Positions 16,355 to 24,871 of a DNA stretch of 31,521 nucleotides are shown here, in pieces; position 1 is the first letter of the stretch, and every line of letters starts with the position of its first letter. The DNA comes from JANQGH01 sp039819285. Lineage in GTDB: Bacteria > Pseudomonadota > Alphaproteobacteria > DSM-16000 > Inquilinaceae. Where the stretch lies: the NCBI GenBank assembly GCA_039819285.1, contig JBCBSH010000023.1, forward strand, positions 1-31,521, given 5' to 3'. The notes below the pieces were generated by a model, which was not told the origin of the DNA, did not search any database, and saw only the letters and a list, made by a program, of their open reading frames with translations. The position numbers and the translations under genes were made by a program.

Positions 16355-16523
16355 GTCTCCTAACAGCGTAATGGTTTTTGAGGCGGTGGCCCGAAGGCCA
16401 GGCTGGGCCGCCGCCCTGTGCCGACCGCTGTACTGCGCACCGCTAACGGCCGCCTCCTAAAGGCTGGCAATCCGCAAAGCCGTATGTAAGCCTGCGCCGC
16501 GCTTCAAGCCTGGCTCGGTCGCA

Positions 16524-17879
16524 ATGCCATTGATCAAAGAAAACGCCCGCAAATACTGGGTGCTGGCCGCGATGGGCACCGTGCTTGGCATTGTGGTCCT
16601 GGATGAGACGGTGGTCGGGATCGCCCTGCCGACCATGATCCGCGATCTCGGCTTGTCGACGGTGGGATCGCATTGGGTGGTCAATGCGTATCTGCTGGTC
16701 TTCGCCGGGCTGGCCGCCGCGGCTGGTCGGCTGGGTGACATTGTCGGGCTCAAGACCCTGTTCATCATCGGCTTGGCCATATTCGGCCTGGCATCCTTGG
16801 CGTCGGGCTTCGCCCAAAGCGGCGCCTGGTTGATCGCCGCGCGGGCCATACAGGGGGTGGGCGCGGCAATCGTGTTTCCAGCTTCCCTGGCCATGATCAC
16901 CCATGCCTTTCCGCCGGAGCAACGCGGCATGGCCATGGGCATTTACGGCGCGGTTGGCACGTTCTTTCTGGCGCTGGGGCCCTTCGCCGGCGGCTTTTTT
17001 GCGGAGTTCCTGTCGTGGCGCTGGATCTTCTGGATCAATCCGCCGATCGTGGTTGTGATTGGCGCTGTAGTCGTGGCCGTCTGGCGCGATCCGCCGCGCG
17101 AACTGGCGGTCAAATTGGACATCCCAGGTTTGGTCACGTTGGTGGCGGGGGTCGGCTTGGTGGTTTTCGCGATCATGCAGGGGCCGGATTGGGGATGGAC
17201 ACATCTGGCGATCTGGCTGGTCTTGGCGGCGGGTGTGGTGATAACGCTGCTATTCTTCCTGCTTGAACTTCGCGCAGCGCGCCCGCTGATCGACGTGGCT
17301 CTGTTTCGAAACGGCGCGTTCAGCTCGCTCAATCTTGTCATCTTCCTGGCGCAGTTCAGCAAGCTGGCCGTGTTCATTTTCATTGCGGCCTATCTTCAAG
17401 ACAGGCTCGGATTTTCGGCAATGGTGGCGGGGGTCATGCTGCTTGCCGGCACGGTCCCGCCGCTTCTGACCTCGCTTCCGACCGGGATGATCCTTGATCG
17501 CGTCGGTGCGCGCGCCCTTCTGCTCGGTGGTCTTCTGGCATCATTCCTCTCCATGCTCTGGCTGGCGCTCGCCGTTACATGGGACAGCTACTGGCTGTTG
17601 ATGCCGGCCATGATCATCTGGGGCGGCTGCGTGTCGATCCTGTTTGTGCCATCGCTGCGTGACGTCATGGACGCCGTTTCGTCGGACAAGCGCGGGCAGG
17701 CCGGGGGGATCAGCATGACGGCCCAGCTCTTGGGTGGCACGGTCGGCATGACGGTTTGCGGCACCCTTTTTGCCACCACTGGGGCGTATTGGCCGATCTT
17801 CCTACTGACCAGCATCATGTTTCTCGGTAGCCTTTTCCTGTGCTGGTTAACCCTGCCGAAATTTGAGAAGCCAAAATAG
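16524..17879 (+). CDS. MFS transporter, DHA2 (14-TM) drug:H+ antiporter type
   Basis: A 451-residue major facilitator with the 14-segment layout of the EmrB/QacA group. The signature VLDETVVGIALPTM is in TM1 (about residues 24-40), motif A GRLGDIVGLKTLF is between TM2 and TM3, and a motif-C-like GAVGTFFLALGPFAGGFF is in TM5. Members export hydrophobic drugs or metabolites using the proton gradient. No membrane-fusion partner gene (EmrA type) is adjacent, so it probably works alone in the inner membrane. The 169-base gap before it carries an 11-bp hairpin (16382-16392 with 16405-16415) but no clear promoter. Confidence 0.9.
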   Translation: MPLIKENARKYWVLAAMGTVLGIVVLDETVVGIALPTMIRDLGLSTVGSHWVVNAYLLVFAGLAAAAGRLGDIVGLKTLFIIGLAIFGLASLASGFAQSGAWLIAARAIQGVGAAIVFPASLAMITHAFPPEQRGMAMGIYGAVGTFFLALGPFAGGFFAEFLSWRWIFWINPPIVVVIGAVVVAVWRDPPRELAVKLDIPGLVTLVAGVGLVVFAIMQGPDWGWTHLAIWLVLAAGVVITLLFFLLELRAARPLIDVALFRNGAFSSLNLVIFLAQFSKLAVFIFIAAYLQDRLGFSAMVAGVMLLAGTVPPLLTSLPTGMILDRVGARALLLGGLLASFLSMLWLALAVTWDSYWLLMPAMIIWGGCVSILFVPSLRDVMDAVSSDKRGQAGGISMTAQLLGGTVGMTVCGTLFATTGAYWPIFLLTSIMFLGSLFLCWLTLPKFEKPK

Positions 17880-18011
17880 CCGAAGCGTCCTAGGTGCCGG
17901 ATCGGTGAATTCTGGGGGCGAACGCGCTTGATCGTTGGCGCTGTGGCTGCTTAGGGTCGCAAGGCGTGTGATCTCTATTGGCAATGGCGCTGGGACAGAC
18001 ATGGAACGGCG

Positions 18012-20438
18012 ATGAAGACAACGGCGCAGGTGGTGGTAATCGGCGGCGGGGTCGTCGGCTGTTCAGTGCTGTTTCATCTGGCCAAGCTTGGCTGGCACGA
18101 CGTGGTGCTGGTCGAACGGTCGGAACTGACCTCCGGCTCAACCTGGCACGCCGCAGGCGGCTTTCACACGCTGAACGGCGATCCCAACGTTGCCAAGCTG
18201 CAGGCCTATACGATCGAGCTTTACAAGGAGATCGAGAAACTCTCCGGCCAGTCCTGCGGCCTGCATCTGCCGGGTGGCCTGATGACGGCAGGTACGCCGG
18301 AACGGCTGGACTTTCTGCGCGTCGCCCATGCCAAGGGCCGCTATCTGGGCATGCAGACGGAGCTGATCGGTCCGGACGAGGCGGCCGAGATGATGCCGCT
18401 GATCGACAAGAGGCACATCGTAGGCGCGCTCTATGACCCTCTGGAAGGGCACCTCGATCCTGCCGGCGTGACGCATGCCTACGCCAAATCCGCCCGCCAC
18501 TATGGCGCGGAGATCTATCGCCAAAACCGCGTCGTGGAGCTGATCCAGCAACCGGACGCAAGTTGGGATGTCGTGACGGAGCAGGGCACGATCCGCGCCG
18601 GACATGTGGTCAATGCGGGCGGCCTTTGGGCGCGGGAGGTCGGTCGCATGGTCGGGCTGGAGCTGCCGGTCCTGGCGATGGAGCACATGTACATTCTGAC
18701 AGACGATATGGCGGAGGTCGTCGCCTACAACCAGGCAACCGGCAAGGAGGTCATGGGCGTCATCGATTTCGAGGGCGAGATCTACCTCCGCCAGGAAGGC
18801 AAGGGCATGCTGATGGGCACATACGAGCGTGCCGGCGTGCCCTGGTCCGAGAAGTCGACGCCGTGGGAATTCGGGCACGAGCTGCTGACGCCCGACCTTG
18901 ACCGCATAGCGCCCTCGCTTGAAGTCGGCTTTCAGCATTTTCCGCCGTTCGAGACCGCCGGCATCAGACAGATCATCAACGGGCCGTTCACCTTCGCGCC
19001 TGACGGCAACCCGCTGGTCGGGCCGATAAGGGGCTTGCGCAACTATTGGGTCGCGTGCGGTGTGATGGCCGGCTTCAGCCAAGGGGGCGGCGTCGGGCTG
19101 GCTCTGGCCAACTGGATGATCGACGGCGATCCTGGCTTCGACGTCTGGGGCATGGATGTGGCCCGCTTCGGCGACTGGGCGACACCCGCCTACACCAACG
19201 CCAAGGTGCGTGAGAACTATTCCCGCCGCTTTCGTATCACCTTCCCGAACGAGGAGTTGCCGGCCGCCCGGCCGCTCCGCACAACGCCGATCTACGACCG
19301 TCTGAAGGCCCAAAACGCGGTTTTCGGCGCGGCCTACGGCATCGAACACGCGCTGTGGTTCGCGCCCGACGGTGCGGACCCGATCGAAGACGTGACCTTC
19401 AAACGCTCCAACGCCTTTGCATCCGTGGCCGATGAAGTGCGCGCCGTGCGTACCGGCGTCGGCCTGATCGAGACGAGCAACTTCGCCAAGTACCGTGTCA
19501 GCGGATCAGCGGCGGAGGCCTGGCTCGACCACTTGCTCACCAACCGCATGCCGACCGAAGGGCGCATCGTGCTGGCGCCGATGTTGAACGCGGCAGGCCG
19601 CCTGATTGGCGATTTCACCGTCGCGCGGACGGGGCCGGACACCTTCTACGTTTTCGGTTCCGGCGTGGCCGAGCAGTACCATATGCGATGGTTCCTGAGC
19701 CATCATCCGCAACGCGGCGTGATGCTGGAGCCGCTCGGCCTGTCGCTGACCGGTCTGTCGATCGCGGGGCCAAATGCGCGCAAACTGCTTGCGCGACTAA
19801 CGACGGACGATGTCTCGACCGAGGCCTTTCCCTTCATGGCCATCCGGCGCATGGATCTCGGTCCGTTCCCGGCGCTTGTCGGACGGCTCAGTTTCACCGG
19901 CGATCTCGGCTACGAGATCTGGGTCGAACCAGCTTACTTGGCAGGGCTGTTCGATCTGGTGATGGACCAGGGTCGGGACTTGGGCCCGCGCCTGTTCGGC
20001 GGCCGCGCGCTGGACAGTCTCAGGCTCGACAAGTCGTTCGGCTCATGGGCGCGAGAATACCGGCCAATCTATACGCCGTCCGAGGCGGGCCTCGACCGGT
20101 TTGTCAAGCCGGCAAAGGGCGACTTCATTGGCCGTGATGCCGTACTGGCGGCGCGCGAAACGGGCCCTGAACGCCAACTCGTCTCCTTCACCGTCGATGC
20201 GGCCGACGCCGATGTCATCGGCGATGAGCCAATCTGGCACGACGGCGCGGTGGTCGGCTGGGTCACGTCGGGCGGCTATGCGCATTGGTCGGAGGCCTCT
20301 GTCGCCCTTGGCTATGTTCCAGCCGGCTTGGCCGGCGCAAGCCGCGGCTTCGAAATCGAGGTCCTTGGCGATCGGCGCGCGGCATGCCGGCTTGATGCCC
20401 CGCTGTTCGACCCGGAAGGCAGTCGAATGCGCGGCTGA
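18012..20438 (+). CDS. FAD-dependent dimethylglycine/sarcosine dehydrogenase-like protein with GcvT domain
   Basis: An 808-residue two-part enzyme. Residues 1-380 are a DAO-type flavoprotein: the dinucleotide motif GGGVVG at 11-16, and GSTWHAAG at 42-49 with His46 at the position where mammalian dimethylglycine dehydrogenase attaches FAD covalently. Residues about 430-800 are a GcvT-like tetrahydrofolate-binding domain (GYEIWVEPAYL; RALDSLRLDKSFGSWAREY). Such enzymes oxidatively demethylate dimethylglycine or sarcosine and pass the formaldehyde unit to tetrahydrofolate. The next gene is a betaine-homocysteine methyltransferase homologue, whose product would be dimethylglycine, so this substrate is favoured. 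Paralogues with other N-methyl substrates exist. Confidence 0.85.
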   Translation: MKTTAQVVVIGGGVVGCSVLFHLAKLGWHDVVLVERSELTSGSTWHAAGGFHTLNGDPNVAKLQAYTIELYKEIEKLSGQSCGLHLPGGLMTAGTPERLDFLRVAHAKGRYLGMQTELIGPDEAAEMMPLIDKRHIVGALYDPLEGHLDPAGVTHAYAKSARHYGAEIYRQNRVVELIQQPDASWDVVTEQGTIRAGHVVNAGGLWAREVGRMVGLELPVLAMEHMYILTDDMAEVVAYNQATGKEVMGVIDFEGEIYLRQEGKGMLMGTYERAGVPWSEKSTPWEFGHELLTPDLDRIAPSLEVGFQHFPPFETAGIRQIINGPFTFAPDGNPLVGPIRGLRNYWVACGVMAGFSQGGGVGLALANWMIDGDPGFDVWGMDVARFGDWATPAYTNAKVRENYSRRFRITFPNEELPAARPLRTTPIYDRLKAQNAVFGAAYGIEHALWFAPDGADPIEDVTFKRSNAFASVADEVRAVRTGVGLIETSNFAKYRVSGSAAEAWLDHLLTNRMPTEGRIVLAPMLNAAGRLIGDFTVARTGPDTFYVFGSGVAEQYHMRWFLSHHPQRGVMLEPLGLSLTGLSIAGPNARKLLARLTTDDVSTEAFPFMAIRRMDLGPFPALVGRLSFTGDLGYEIWVEPAYLAGLFDLVMDQGRDLGPRLFGGRALDSLRLDKSFGSWAREYRPIYTPSEAGLDRFVKPAKGDFIGRDAVLAARETGPERQLVSFTVDAADADVIGDEPIWHDGAVVGWVTSGGYAHWSEASVALGYVPAGLAGASRGFEIEVLGDRRAACRLDAPLFDPEGSRMRG

Positions 20439-20541
20439 TCGCGGCTACGCGCACGATTTTCCTTGCCGCGTATTGCGCTTCGCTGACAGAGTTTTTTGGC
20501 GCGAGAAACAGTGCAGCCGCCTTCGGTTTGGGAGGAATGGA

Positions 20542-21594
20542 ATGTCAGCAAACGCTTCTGATCAAGGCTTGATGCAGCGCTTGGCCGACGGGCCGGTGAT
20601 CTGCGCCGAGGGCTATCTGTTCGAGCTTGAGCGACGCGGCTTTCTGCAAGCCGGCGCCTTCGTGCCGATTGTCGTGCTCGAAAATCCCGACGCCGTGCGC
20701 CAGCTTCATGTCGAGTTCGCGCGCGCCGGCTCCGACATCATCGAGGCGTTCACCTATTACGGCCATCGCGAAAAGCTGCGGCTGATCGGCATGGAGGAGG
20801 TGCTGGAGCCGCTGAACCGCCAAGCCCTGCAGATCGCCAAGGATGTCGCGGACGAGACCGGCACCCTGCTGGCCGCGAACATCTGCAACACCAACATCTT
20901 CGAGGCCGACGACCCGGAGACGCACGCAAAAGTGCGGGCCATCTTTGACGAGCAACTGGCTTGGGCGGCGGAGTTCAGCCCGGACCTGGTGATCGCGGAG
21001 ACTTTCTCTTTCACCGGCGAGGCGATGATCGCGGTCGAGGCCTGCAAGGCGCTGGGCGTGCCCATGGTCGTAACGATGGCGGTCCATGCCCACGCGGCCT
21101 CGATGGACGGCGTAGACCTGAACGAGACCTGCCGCATGCTGGAAGGGGCAGGCGCGGACGTGGTCGGCGTTAACTGCATACGCGGGCCGAACAGCATGTT
21201 GCCGCTGCTGAAGGGCATTCGCGATGCGGTTTCATGTCCGGTGGCGGCCCTGCCAGTGCCTTATCGTACGACCGATGCGATGCCGACCTTCCAAAGCCTG
21301 CGCGATCCGGGTTGCGATTGCATTCCCGATGATCGGCCGTTCCCCGTCGCGCTCGACCCGTTCACGTGCAATAGGTACGAACTGGCGGAGTTCGCCACGG
21401 CGGCCTATGCGATGGGCGTCAACTATCTCGGTGTCTGTTGTGGCGCCGGTCCGCACCACATCCGCGCCGTCGCCGAGGCGCTCGGACGTCGACCGGAGGC
21501 CAGCCGCTTTTCGCCCGACATGTCCAAGCACGCCTTTTTCGGCACCGATGCGGCGGTGCCTGACAGCTACAAAAAGCGCGCCAGCTTGCTCTAA
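20542..21594 (+). CDS. betaine-homocysteine S-methyltransferase family protein
   Basis: A 350-residue Zn-dependent methyltransferase of the BHMT type. The zinc ligands Cys212 (GVNCIRGP) and Cys299-Cys300 (LGVCCGAGPHHIRA) are present. The segment FELERRGFLQAGAFVP...AVRQLHVEFARAGSDIIEAFTYYG matches the BHMT N-terminal region closely. It would transfer a methyl group from betaine to homocysteine, giving methionine and dimethylglycine; other methylated donors are possible in bacteria. I chose the ATG at 20542, which has GGAGG six bases upstream; the open frame upstream runs inside the dehydrogenase gene in another frame. The gap to the dehydrogenase is 103 bases. Confidence 0.87.
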   Translation: MSANASDQGLMQRLADGPVICAEGYLFELERRGFLQAGAFVPIVVLENPDAVRQLHVEFARAGSDIIEAFTYYGHREKLRLIGMEEVLEPLNRQALQIAKDVADETGTLLAANICNTNIFEADDPETHAKVRAIFDEQLAWAAEFSPDLVIAETFSFTGEAMIAVEACKALGVPMVVTMAVHAHAASMDGVDLNETCRMLEGAGADVVGVNCIRGPNSMLPLLKGIRDAVSCPVAALPVPYRTTDAMPTFQSLRDPGCDCIPDDRPFPVALDPFTCNRYELAEFATAAYAMGVNYLGVCCGAGPHHIRAVAEALGRRPEASRFSPDMSKHAFFGTDAAVPDSYKKRASLL

Positions 21595-21647
21595 GCGCCG
21601 CGCGCCCATCGCCGGATTGCTTTGTTTGGGGGGGCGTTGCGCCGACC

Positions 21648-21677
21648 TTGACAGCCCGCGCGTTCAAAAGTTACCAA
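21648..21677 (+). promoter_or_regulatory. candidate promoter of the tct operon
   Basis: A consensus TTGACA lies at 21648-21653. The -10 element would fall at about 21671-21677 (TTACCA or TACCAA, spacer 17-18), which is a weak match and lies inside the palindrome described next. The ribosome binding site GGGGAGGAG follows before the GTG at 21712. Confidence 0.5.
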
Positions 21678-21689
21678 CTAGTAGGTAAC
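21670..21689. promoter_or_regulatory. 20-bp palindromic operator, probable TetR site
   Basis: GTTACC-A-ACTAGT-A-GGTAAC is symmetrical at 18 of 20 positions. It overlaps the expected -10 region behind the TTGACA element and lies 22 bases before the tctC start. Its size and shape fit TetR-family operators, and the same operon ends in a TetR gene. I saw no second copy in the window. Binding by that TetR is inference. Confidence 0.7.
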
Positions 21690-21711
21690 AAACCTAAGGG
21701 GAGGAGATCTC

Positions 21712-22728
21712 GTGACTATCAGTAAAGCCGCTATCCTCGCGATGCCCGCCGTAGCACTGGCGCTTGCCGCCTCGCCGGCCATGAGCCAGTGGGAACCGGA
21801 TCGCCCGATTAACATCATCGTGCCCTGGTCCGCCGGCGGGTCGACCGACCAGGTGACGCGCGTTGTCGCGCCGCTTCTGGAACAGGGACTCGGCACTGAG
21901 ATTGTTGTCGTTAACCAGCCTGGCGCATCTGGTTCCATCGGAACCCAGGCCGCCTTGGACGCCCCGCGCGACGGCTATACCTGGACCGCCAATGCCATTG
22001 CCAACAATGCGACCTACGCCGTCACGGGCCTGATCGAAGACACCTCGATCGACGACTACGCCATCTTCCTGCATGTCGCCAACGTGCCCGTCGTCAGCGT
22101 CAATGCCGATGCGCCCTACGCCGATTTCGGTGAGCTGCTGGAGGCCATGCGCGGCGACGAAGTCACCGTTGGGACGGCTGGCGTGAACTCCTCCGGCGGC
22201 ATGGCGCTGGCAGGCATCCGCGAGGCGGCCGGCGGCGATTTCGGCGCCCGGATGATTACCTATGACGGTGGCAACCCGGCCGTGGTCGCGGCCGCCAGCG
22301 GTGAAGTTGCTGCGACAACCCAGCTCGCGGTGGAGCAGACGGAAATGATCCGGGCTGGTCAATTGCGAGCGCTCGCCGTGCTGTCCGACCAGCCGCTGGT
22401 GGTTGAGGGCATCGATCCGATCCCGCCGATCACGGAGTGGATTCCCGACATGCCGATCGCGGCCGACTATTTCGGCGTCTTCATCCCAGTTGGCGCGCCG
22501 CAGGAGGTGTACGACACAGTGGAGCAGGTCTGGCAGGACCATGTCATGACGGCTCCTGAGTTGCAGGCTTACGCGTCCGATCGCGGCGCCGTGTTTGCGC
22601 CGAGCTTTGGTGACGCGGCGCGCGACGTGGCCATGCCGGTGGTGATCTTCGAAGCCTGTGCCCGGGTGGCGCGTGGCGAGGCGGTCGTCGATCCGTCGGA
22701 AATCGGCATCGACTGCCCCGAAGAATAG
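21712..22728 (+). CDS. tctC: tripartite tricarboxylate transporter substrate-binding protein (TctC/Bug family)
   Basis: A 338-residue periplasmic binding protein. Residues 1-25 are a Sec signal peptide (cleavage near SPAMSQ). The mature start WEPDRPINIIVPWSAGGSTDQVTRVVAPLLEQGLG is the Bug-family hallmark with the ligand-contacting PWSAGGSTD loop. VNQPGASGSIG and the second-loop region GTAGVNSSGGMALAG follow. It would capture an organic acid for the TctBA membrane pair. The ligand (tricarboxylate, dicarboxylate or aromatic acid) cannot be read from sequence. Unlike most Bug proteins the C-terminus carries an added acidic tail with two cysteines (FEACARV and GIDCPEE). The start is GTG with GGAGGAG upstream. 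Confidence 0.92.
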   Translation: MTISKAAILAMPAVALALAASPAMSQWEPDRPINIIVPWSAGGSTDQVTRVVAPLLEQGLGTEIVVVNQPGASGSIGTQAALDAPRDGYTWTANAIANNATYAVTGLIEDTSIDDYAIFLHVANVPVVSVNADAPYADFGELLEAMRGDEVTVGTAGVNSSGGMALAGIREAAGGDFGARMITYDGGNPAVVAAASGEVAATTQLAVEQTEMIRAGQLRALAVLSDQPLVVEGIDPIPPITEWIPDMPIAADYFGVFIPVGAPQEVYDTVEQVWQDHVMTAPELQAYASDRGAVFAPSFGDAARDVAMPVVIFEACARVARGEAVVDPSEIGIDCPEE

Positions 22729-22737
22729 GGTCCGGGG

Positions 22738-22774
22738 GTGCCGCGCGGTTCGAGCGAACTCGGCCGCGCGGCGC
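22738..22774 (+). other. strong hairpin between tctC and tctB
   Basis: GCCGCGCGG (22740-22748) pairs with CCGCGCGGC (22764-22772); a G-U and a G-C pair extend the stem to 11 bp. It occupies the 125-base gap between tctC and tctB and has no T tract. A 3' stabilising or partly terminating hairpin after a binding-protein gene would keep its level above that of the membrane subunits. Confidence 0.55.
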
Positions 22775-22853
22775 ATTCGGCCTGTGCTTTGCGGGCCATG
22801 AGGGTCGCCACTGCGCGCGGTTTCGACCCGCCGGTACCTAGGACGCGTTTACC

Positions 22854-23354
22854 GTGAGTTTAGACTCCGCCACGGCAGACCGCATAACGGCGGTCGTGCT
22901 GTTTGCGTTGGGTGTCGCCATGCTGGTCGGCGGCTACACCATGGATCGTTTGGAGATCCGGCAGATCCATCCGGCCAGTATCCCCGGCCTGCTGCCGATG
23001 ATCCTGGGCGCGACCATGATGCTTTGCGCGACATTGCTGTTCGTCGGCGCCGCCCGGCGCGCGCGGGCGGATGCGGTCGAGCCGGCCCCCACCGACGGCG
23101 GTGAATCCTGGGGCCGCATGGCGGCCACTGCAGGTCTCAGCGCCGTCTACGCGCTCGTGCTGGTCGGCTGGCTGCCCTTCTTTGTCGCCACCGCGCTTTA
23201 TGTCGGCCTGTTCATCCTGATCTTTACTTGGCCCGGTTCGGGAACCAGCGCCGGAAAAGTCAAAGTCGCTATGATCGCGCTCGTCTTCGCCCTCGCCACG
23301 GCGGGCGCGACATCGGCGCTGTTCCGCTATGGCTTTCTCGTGAGGCTGCCCTGA
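22854..23354 (+). CDS. tctB: tripartite tricarboxylate transporter small membrane subunit TctB
   Basis: A 166-residue inner-membrane protein with four predicted segments, at roughly residues 12-30, 45-66, 90-110 and 115-160 (the last covering two hydrophobic stretches split by a short loop). TctB pairs with TctA to form the permease of TTT systems. Sequence conservation in this family is low, so the call rests on size, membrane layout and its place between tctC and tctA. The start is the GTG at 22854. The stop codon TGA shares its last base with the ATG of tctA (TGATG), so the two are coupled. Confidence 0.87.
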   Translation: MSLDSATADRITAVVLFALGVAMLVGGYTMDRLEIRQIHPASIPGLLPMILGATMMLCATLLFVGAARRARADAVEPAPTDGGESWGRMAATAGLSAVYALVLVGWLPFFVATALYVGLFILIFTWPGSGTSAGKVKVAMIALVFALATAGATSALFRYGFLVRLP

Positions 23355-24871
23355 TGGAAGGTTTGGCTGCACTCGGAACCGCCTTTACCGGCTTGGCCTC
23401 ATTCGGCACGGTCTTCAACGTCGCCTGGGCGACGCTGCTGGGCATTTTCGTCGGCAGCCTGCCGGGCCTGACCGCGACCATGGGCGTCGCGCTTTTGACG
23501 ACGCTGACCTACACGCTGGATCGCGACACGGCGATCCTGGTGCTGATCTGCATGTATGTCGGCGCCATCTATGGCGGCTCGCGCAGTGCCATCCTGCTCA
23601 ACATCCCCGGCACGCCGGCCAGTGCCGCGACCTCGCTGGACGGTTATCCGCTGGCCCAGCAGGGACGCGCCGGCTACGCCATGGCGCTCGCGACGTCGGG
23701 GTCGGTCTTGGGCACGTTGGTCGGCATTATCCTTCTGGTCCTGTTGGCGCCGCTGCTCGCGCGGGCGGCCCTGAGTTTCGGCTCGTTCGAGTTCTTTTGG
23801 CTGGCGGTCTTCGGCATCGTCATCTCCGGCCAACTGACCGCCGAGACCAGCCCGTTGAAGGGCTACATCGCCGGTCTGCTCGGTCTGATGGTGGCGATGA
23901 TCGGCAGCGAGGGCATCCACGCCCATGTCCGGTTCAATTTCGACATTCAGGACCTCAACGGCGGCATCGGCCTGATCCCGGCGATGGTCGGGGCCTTCGG
24001 TTTTGCCGAGGTGCTGACCGTGATGTGGCGCGCCAAGGCCAAGCTCGTCGCCAAGCGCAAGGACCAGGACCGGGTCCTGCCCCGGCTGTCGGACTTGTGG
24101 AAGTACAAGTTCACCATCGGCCGATCCGGCGTCATCGGCACCATGATCGGCATCATTCCAGGCGTCGGCGAGGATATCGGCGCCTGGGCGTCCTATGCCG
24201 CCGCGCGTCGGCGCAGCCGCGAGAGGAAGATGTTCGGAAAGGGCTCGACCGAGGGACTGACCGCCGCCGAAACCGGCAACAGCGCGGTCGTGCCCGGCGC
24301 CTTGATCCCCGCCCTGACGTTGGCCGTGCCCGGCTCGGCACCGGCGGCCGTCTTGATCGCCGCCCTGTTCATCCACGGCATCCGGCCGGGCCCGATGATC
24401 ATGGTCGAGATGCCGGATTTCATCTATTCAGTCGCCATCATGCTGACCTTCGCCATGTTGGCCATCGGCGTGTTCGGTCTGACCCTGACACGGCTGTTCA
24501 TCCTAATCCTGCGCGTACCGCGCGAAATCCTGATGCCGATCGTCTTCACGCTCTGCGTGATCGGGCCTTACGCTCTGACCCAGCGTCTGTTCGATGTCTG
24601 GGTCATGGTCGCATTCGGCTTCCTCGGCTTTGTATTGCGCCAGATGAAGTATCCGATGGCGCCCCTGGTGCTGGGCATCATTCTCGGGTCCTTGCTGGAC
24701 AAGAACCTGCGGCGCGGACTGATGCTGAGCGACGGGGATCTGACGCCCTTCTTCACGCGCCCAATCTCGGCGGTCTTCGTCGTGCTGATTGTCGCGACGA
24801 TCGCCATGTCCATTCCGTCGGTACGGGCGCTTGCCTCGCGCCTGTTTGGCGGTGGCGGGGACCGGTCGTGA
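23354..24871 (+). CDS. tctA: tripartite tricarboxylate transporter large membrane subunit TctA
   Basis: A 505-residue permease with about 11-12 membrane segments and the two conserved glycine/proline-rich TctA motifs: GSLPGLTATMGVALL...IYGGSRSAILLNIPGTPASAATSLDGYPLAQQG near the N-terminus, and GIIPGVGEDIGAWASYA...GTAAETGNSA-like in the middle (here TEGLTAAETGNSAVVPGALIPALTLAVPGS). It transports the substrate captured by TctC, driven by an ion gradient. I chose the ATG at 23354, coupled to tctB; the open frame extends back to 23228 inside tctB. Its stop overlaps the tetR start. Confidence 0.95.
   Translation: MEGLAALGTAFTGLASFGTVFNVAWATLLGIFVGSLPGLTATMGVALLTTLTYTLDRDTAILVLICMYVGAIYGGSRSAILLNIPGTPASAATSLDGYPLAQQGRAGYAMALATSGSVLGTLVGIILLVLLAPLLARAALSFGSFEFFWLAVFGIVISGQLTAETSPLKGYIAGLLGLMVAMIGSEGIHAHVRFNFDIQDLNGGIGLIPAMVGAFGFAEVLTVMWRAKAKLVAKRKDQDRVLPRLSDLWKYKFTIGRSGVIGTMIGIIPGVGEDIGAWASYAAARRRSRERKMFGKGSTEGLTAAETGNSAVVPGALIPALTLAVPGSAPAAVLIAALFIHGIRPGPMIMVEMPDFIYSVAIMLTFAMLAIGVFGLTLTRLFILILRVPREILMPIVFTLCVIGPYALTQRLFDVWVMVAFGFLGFVLRQMKYPMAPLVLGIILGSLLDKNLRRGLMLSDGDLTPFFTRPISAVFVVLIVATIAMSIPSVRALASRLFGGGGDRS

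Noticed and set aside
16382..16415. 11-bp hairpin after the second SDR gene as an intrinsic terminator
   Set aside because: The stem is real, but the T-rich run precedes it instead of following it, so the intrinsic-terminator pattern is not met.
18138..19349. 403-codon open frame on the minus strand
   Set aside because: It is antisense to the dehydrogenase-GcvT gene, whose motifs are unambiguous across the same stretch.
23399..24376. 325-codon open frame on the minus strand
   Set aside because: It is antisense to tctA; the translation is Gly/Asp/Gln/Arg-rich with no domain.
23797..24867. long N-terminal extension of the TetR frame (open from 23797)
   Set aside because: These 357 codons overlap tctA in another frame and read as low-complexity Arg/His-rich sequence. 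The TetR domain begins after the GTG at 24868.
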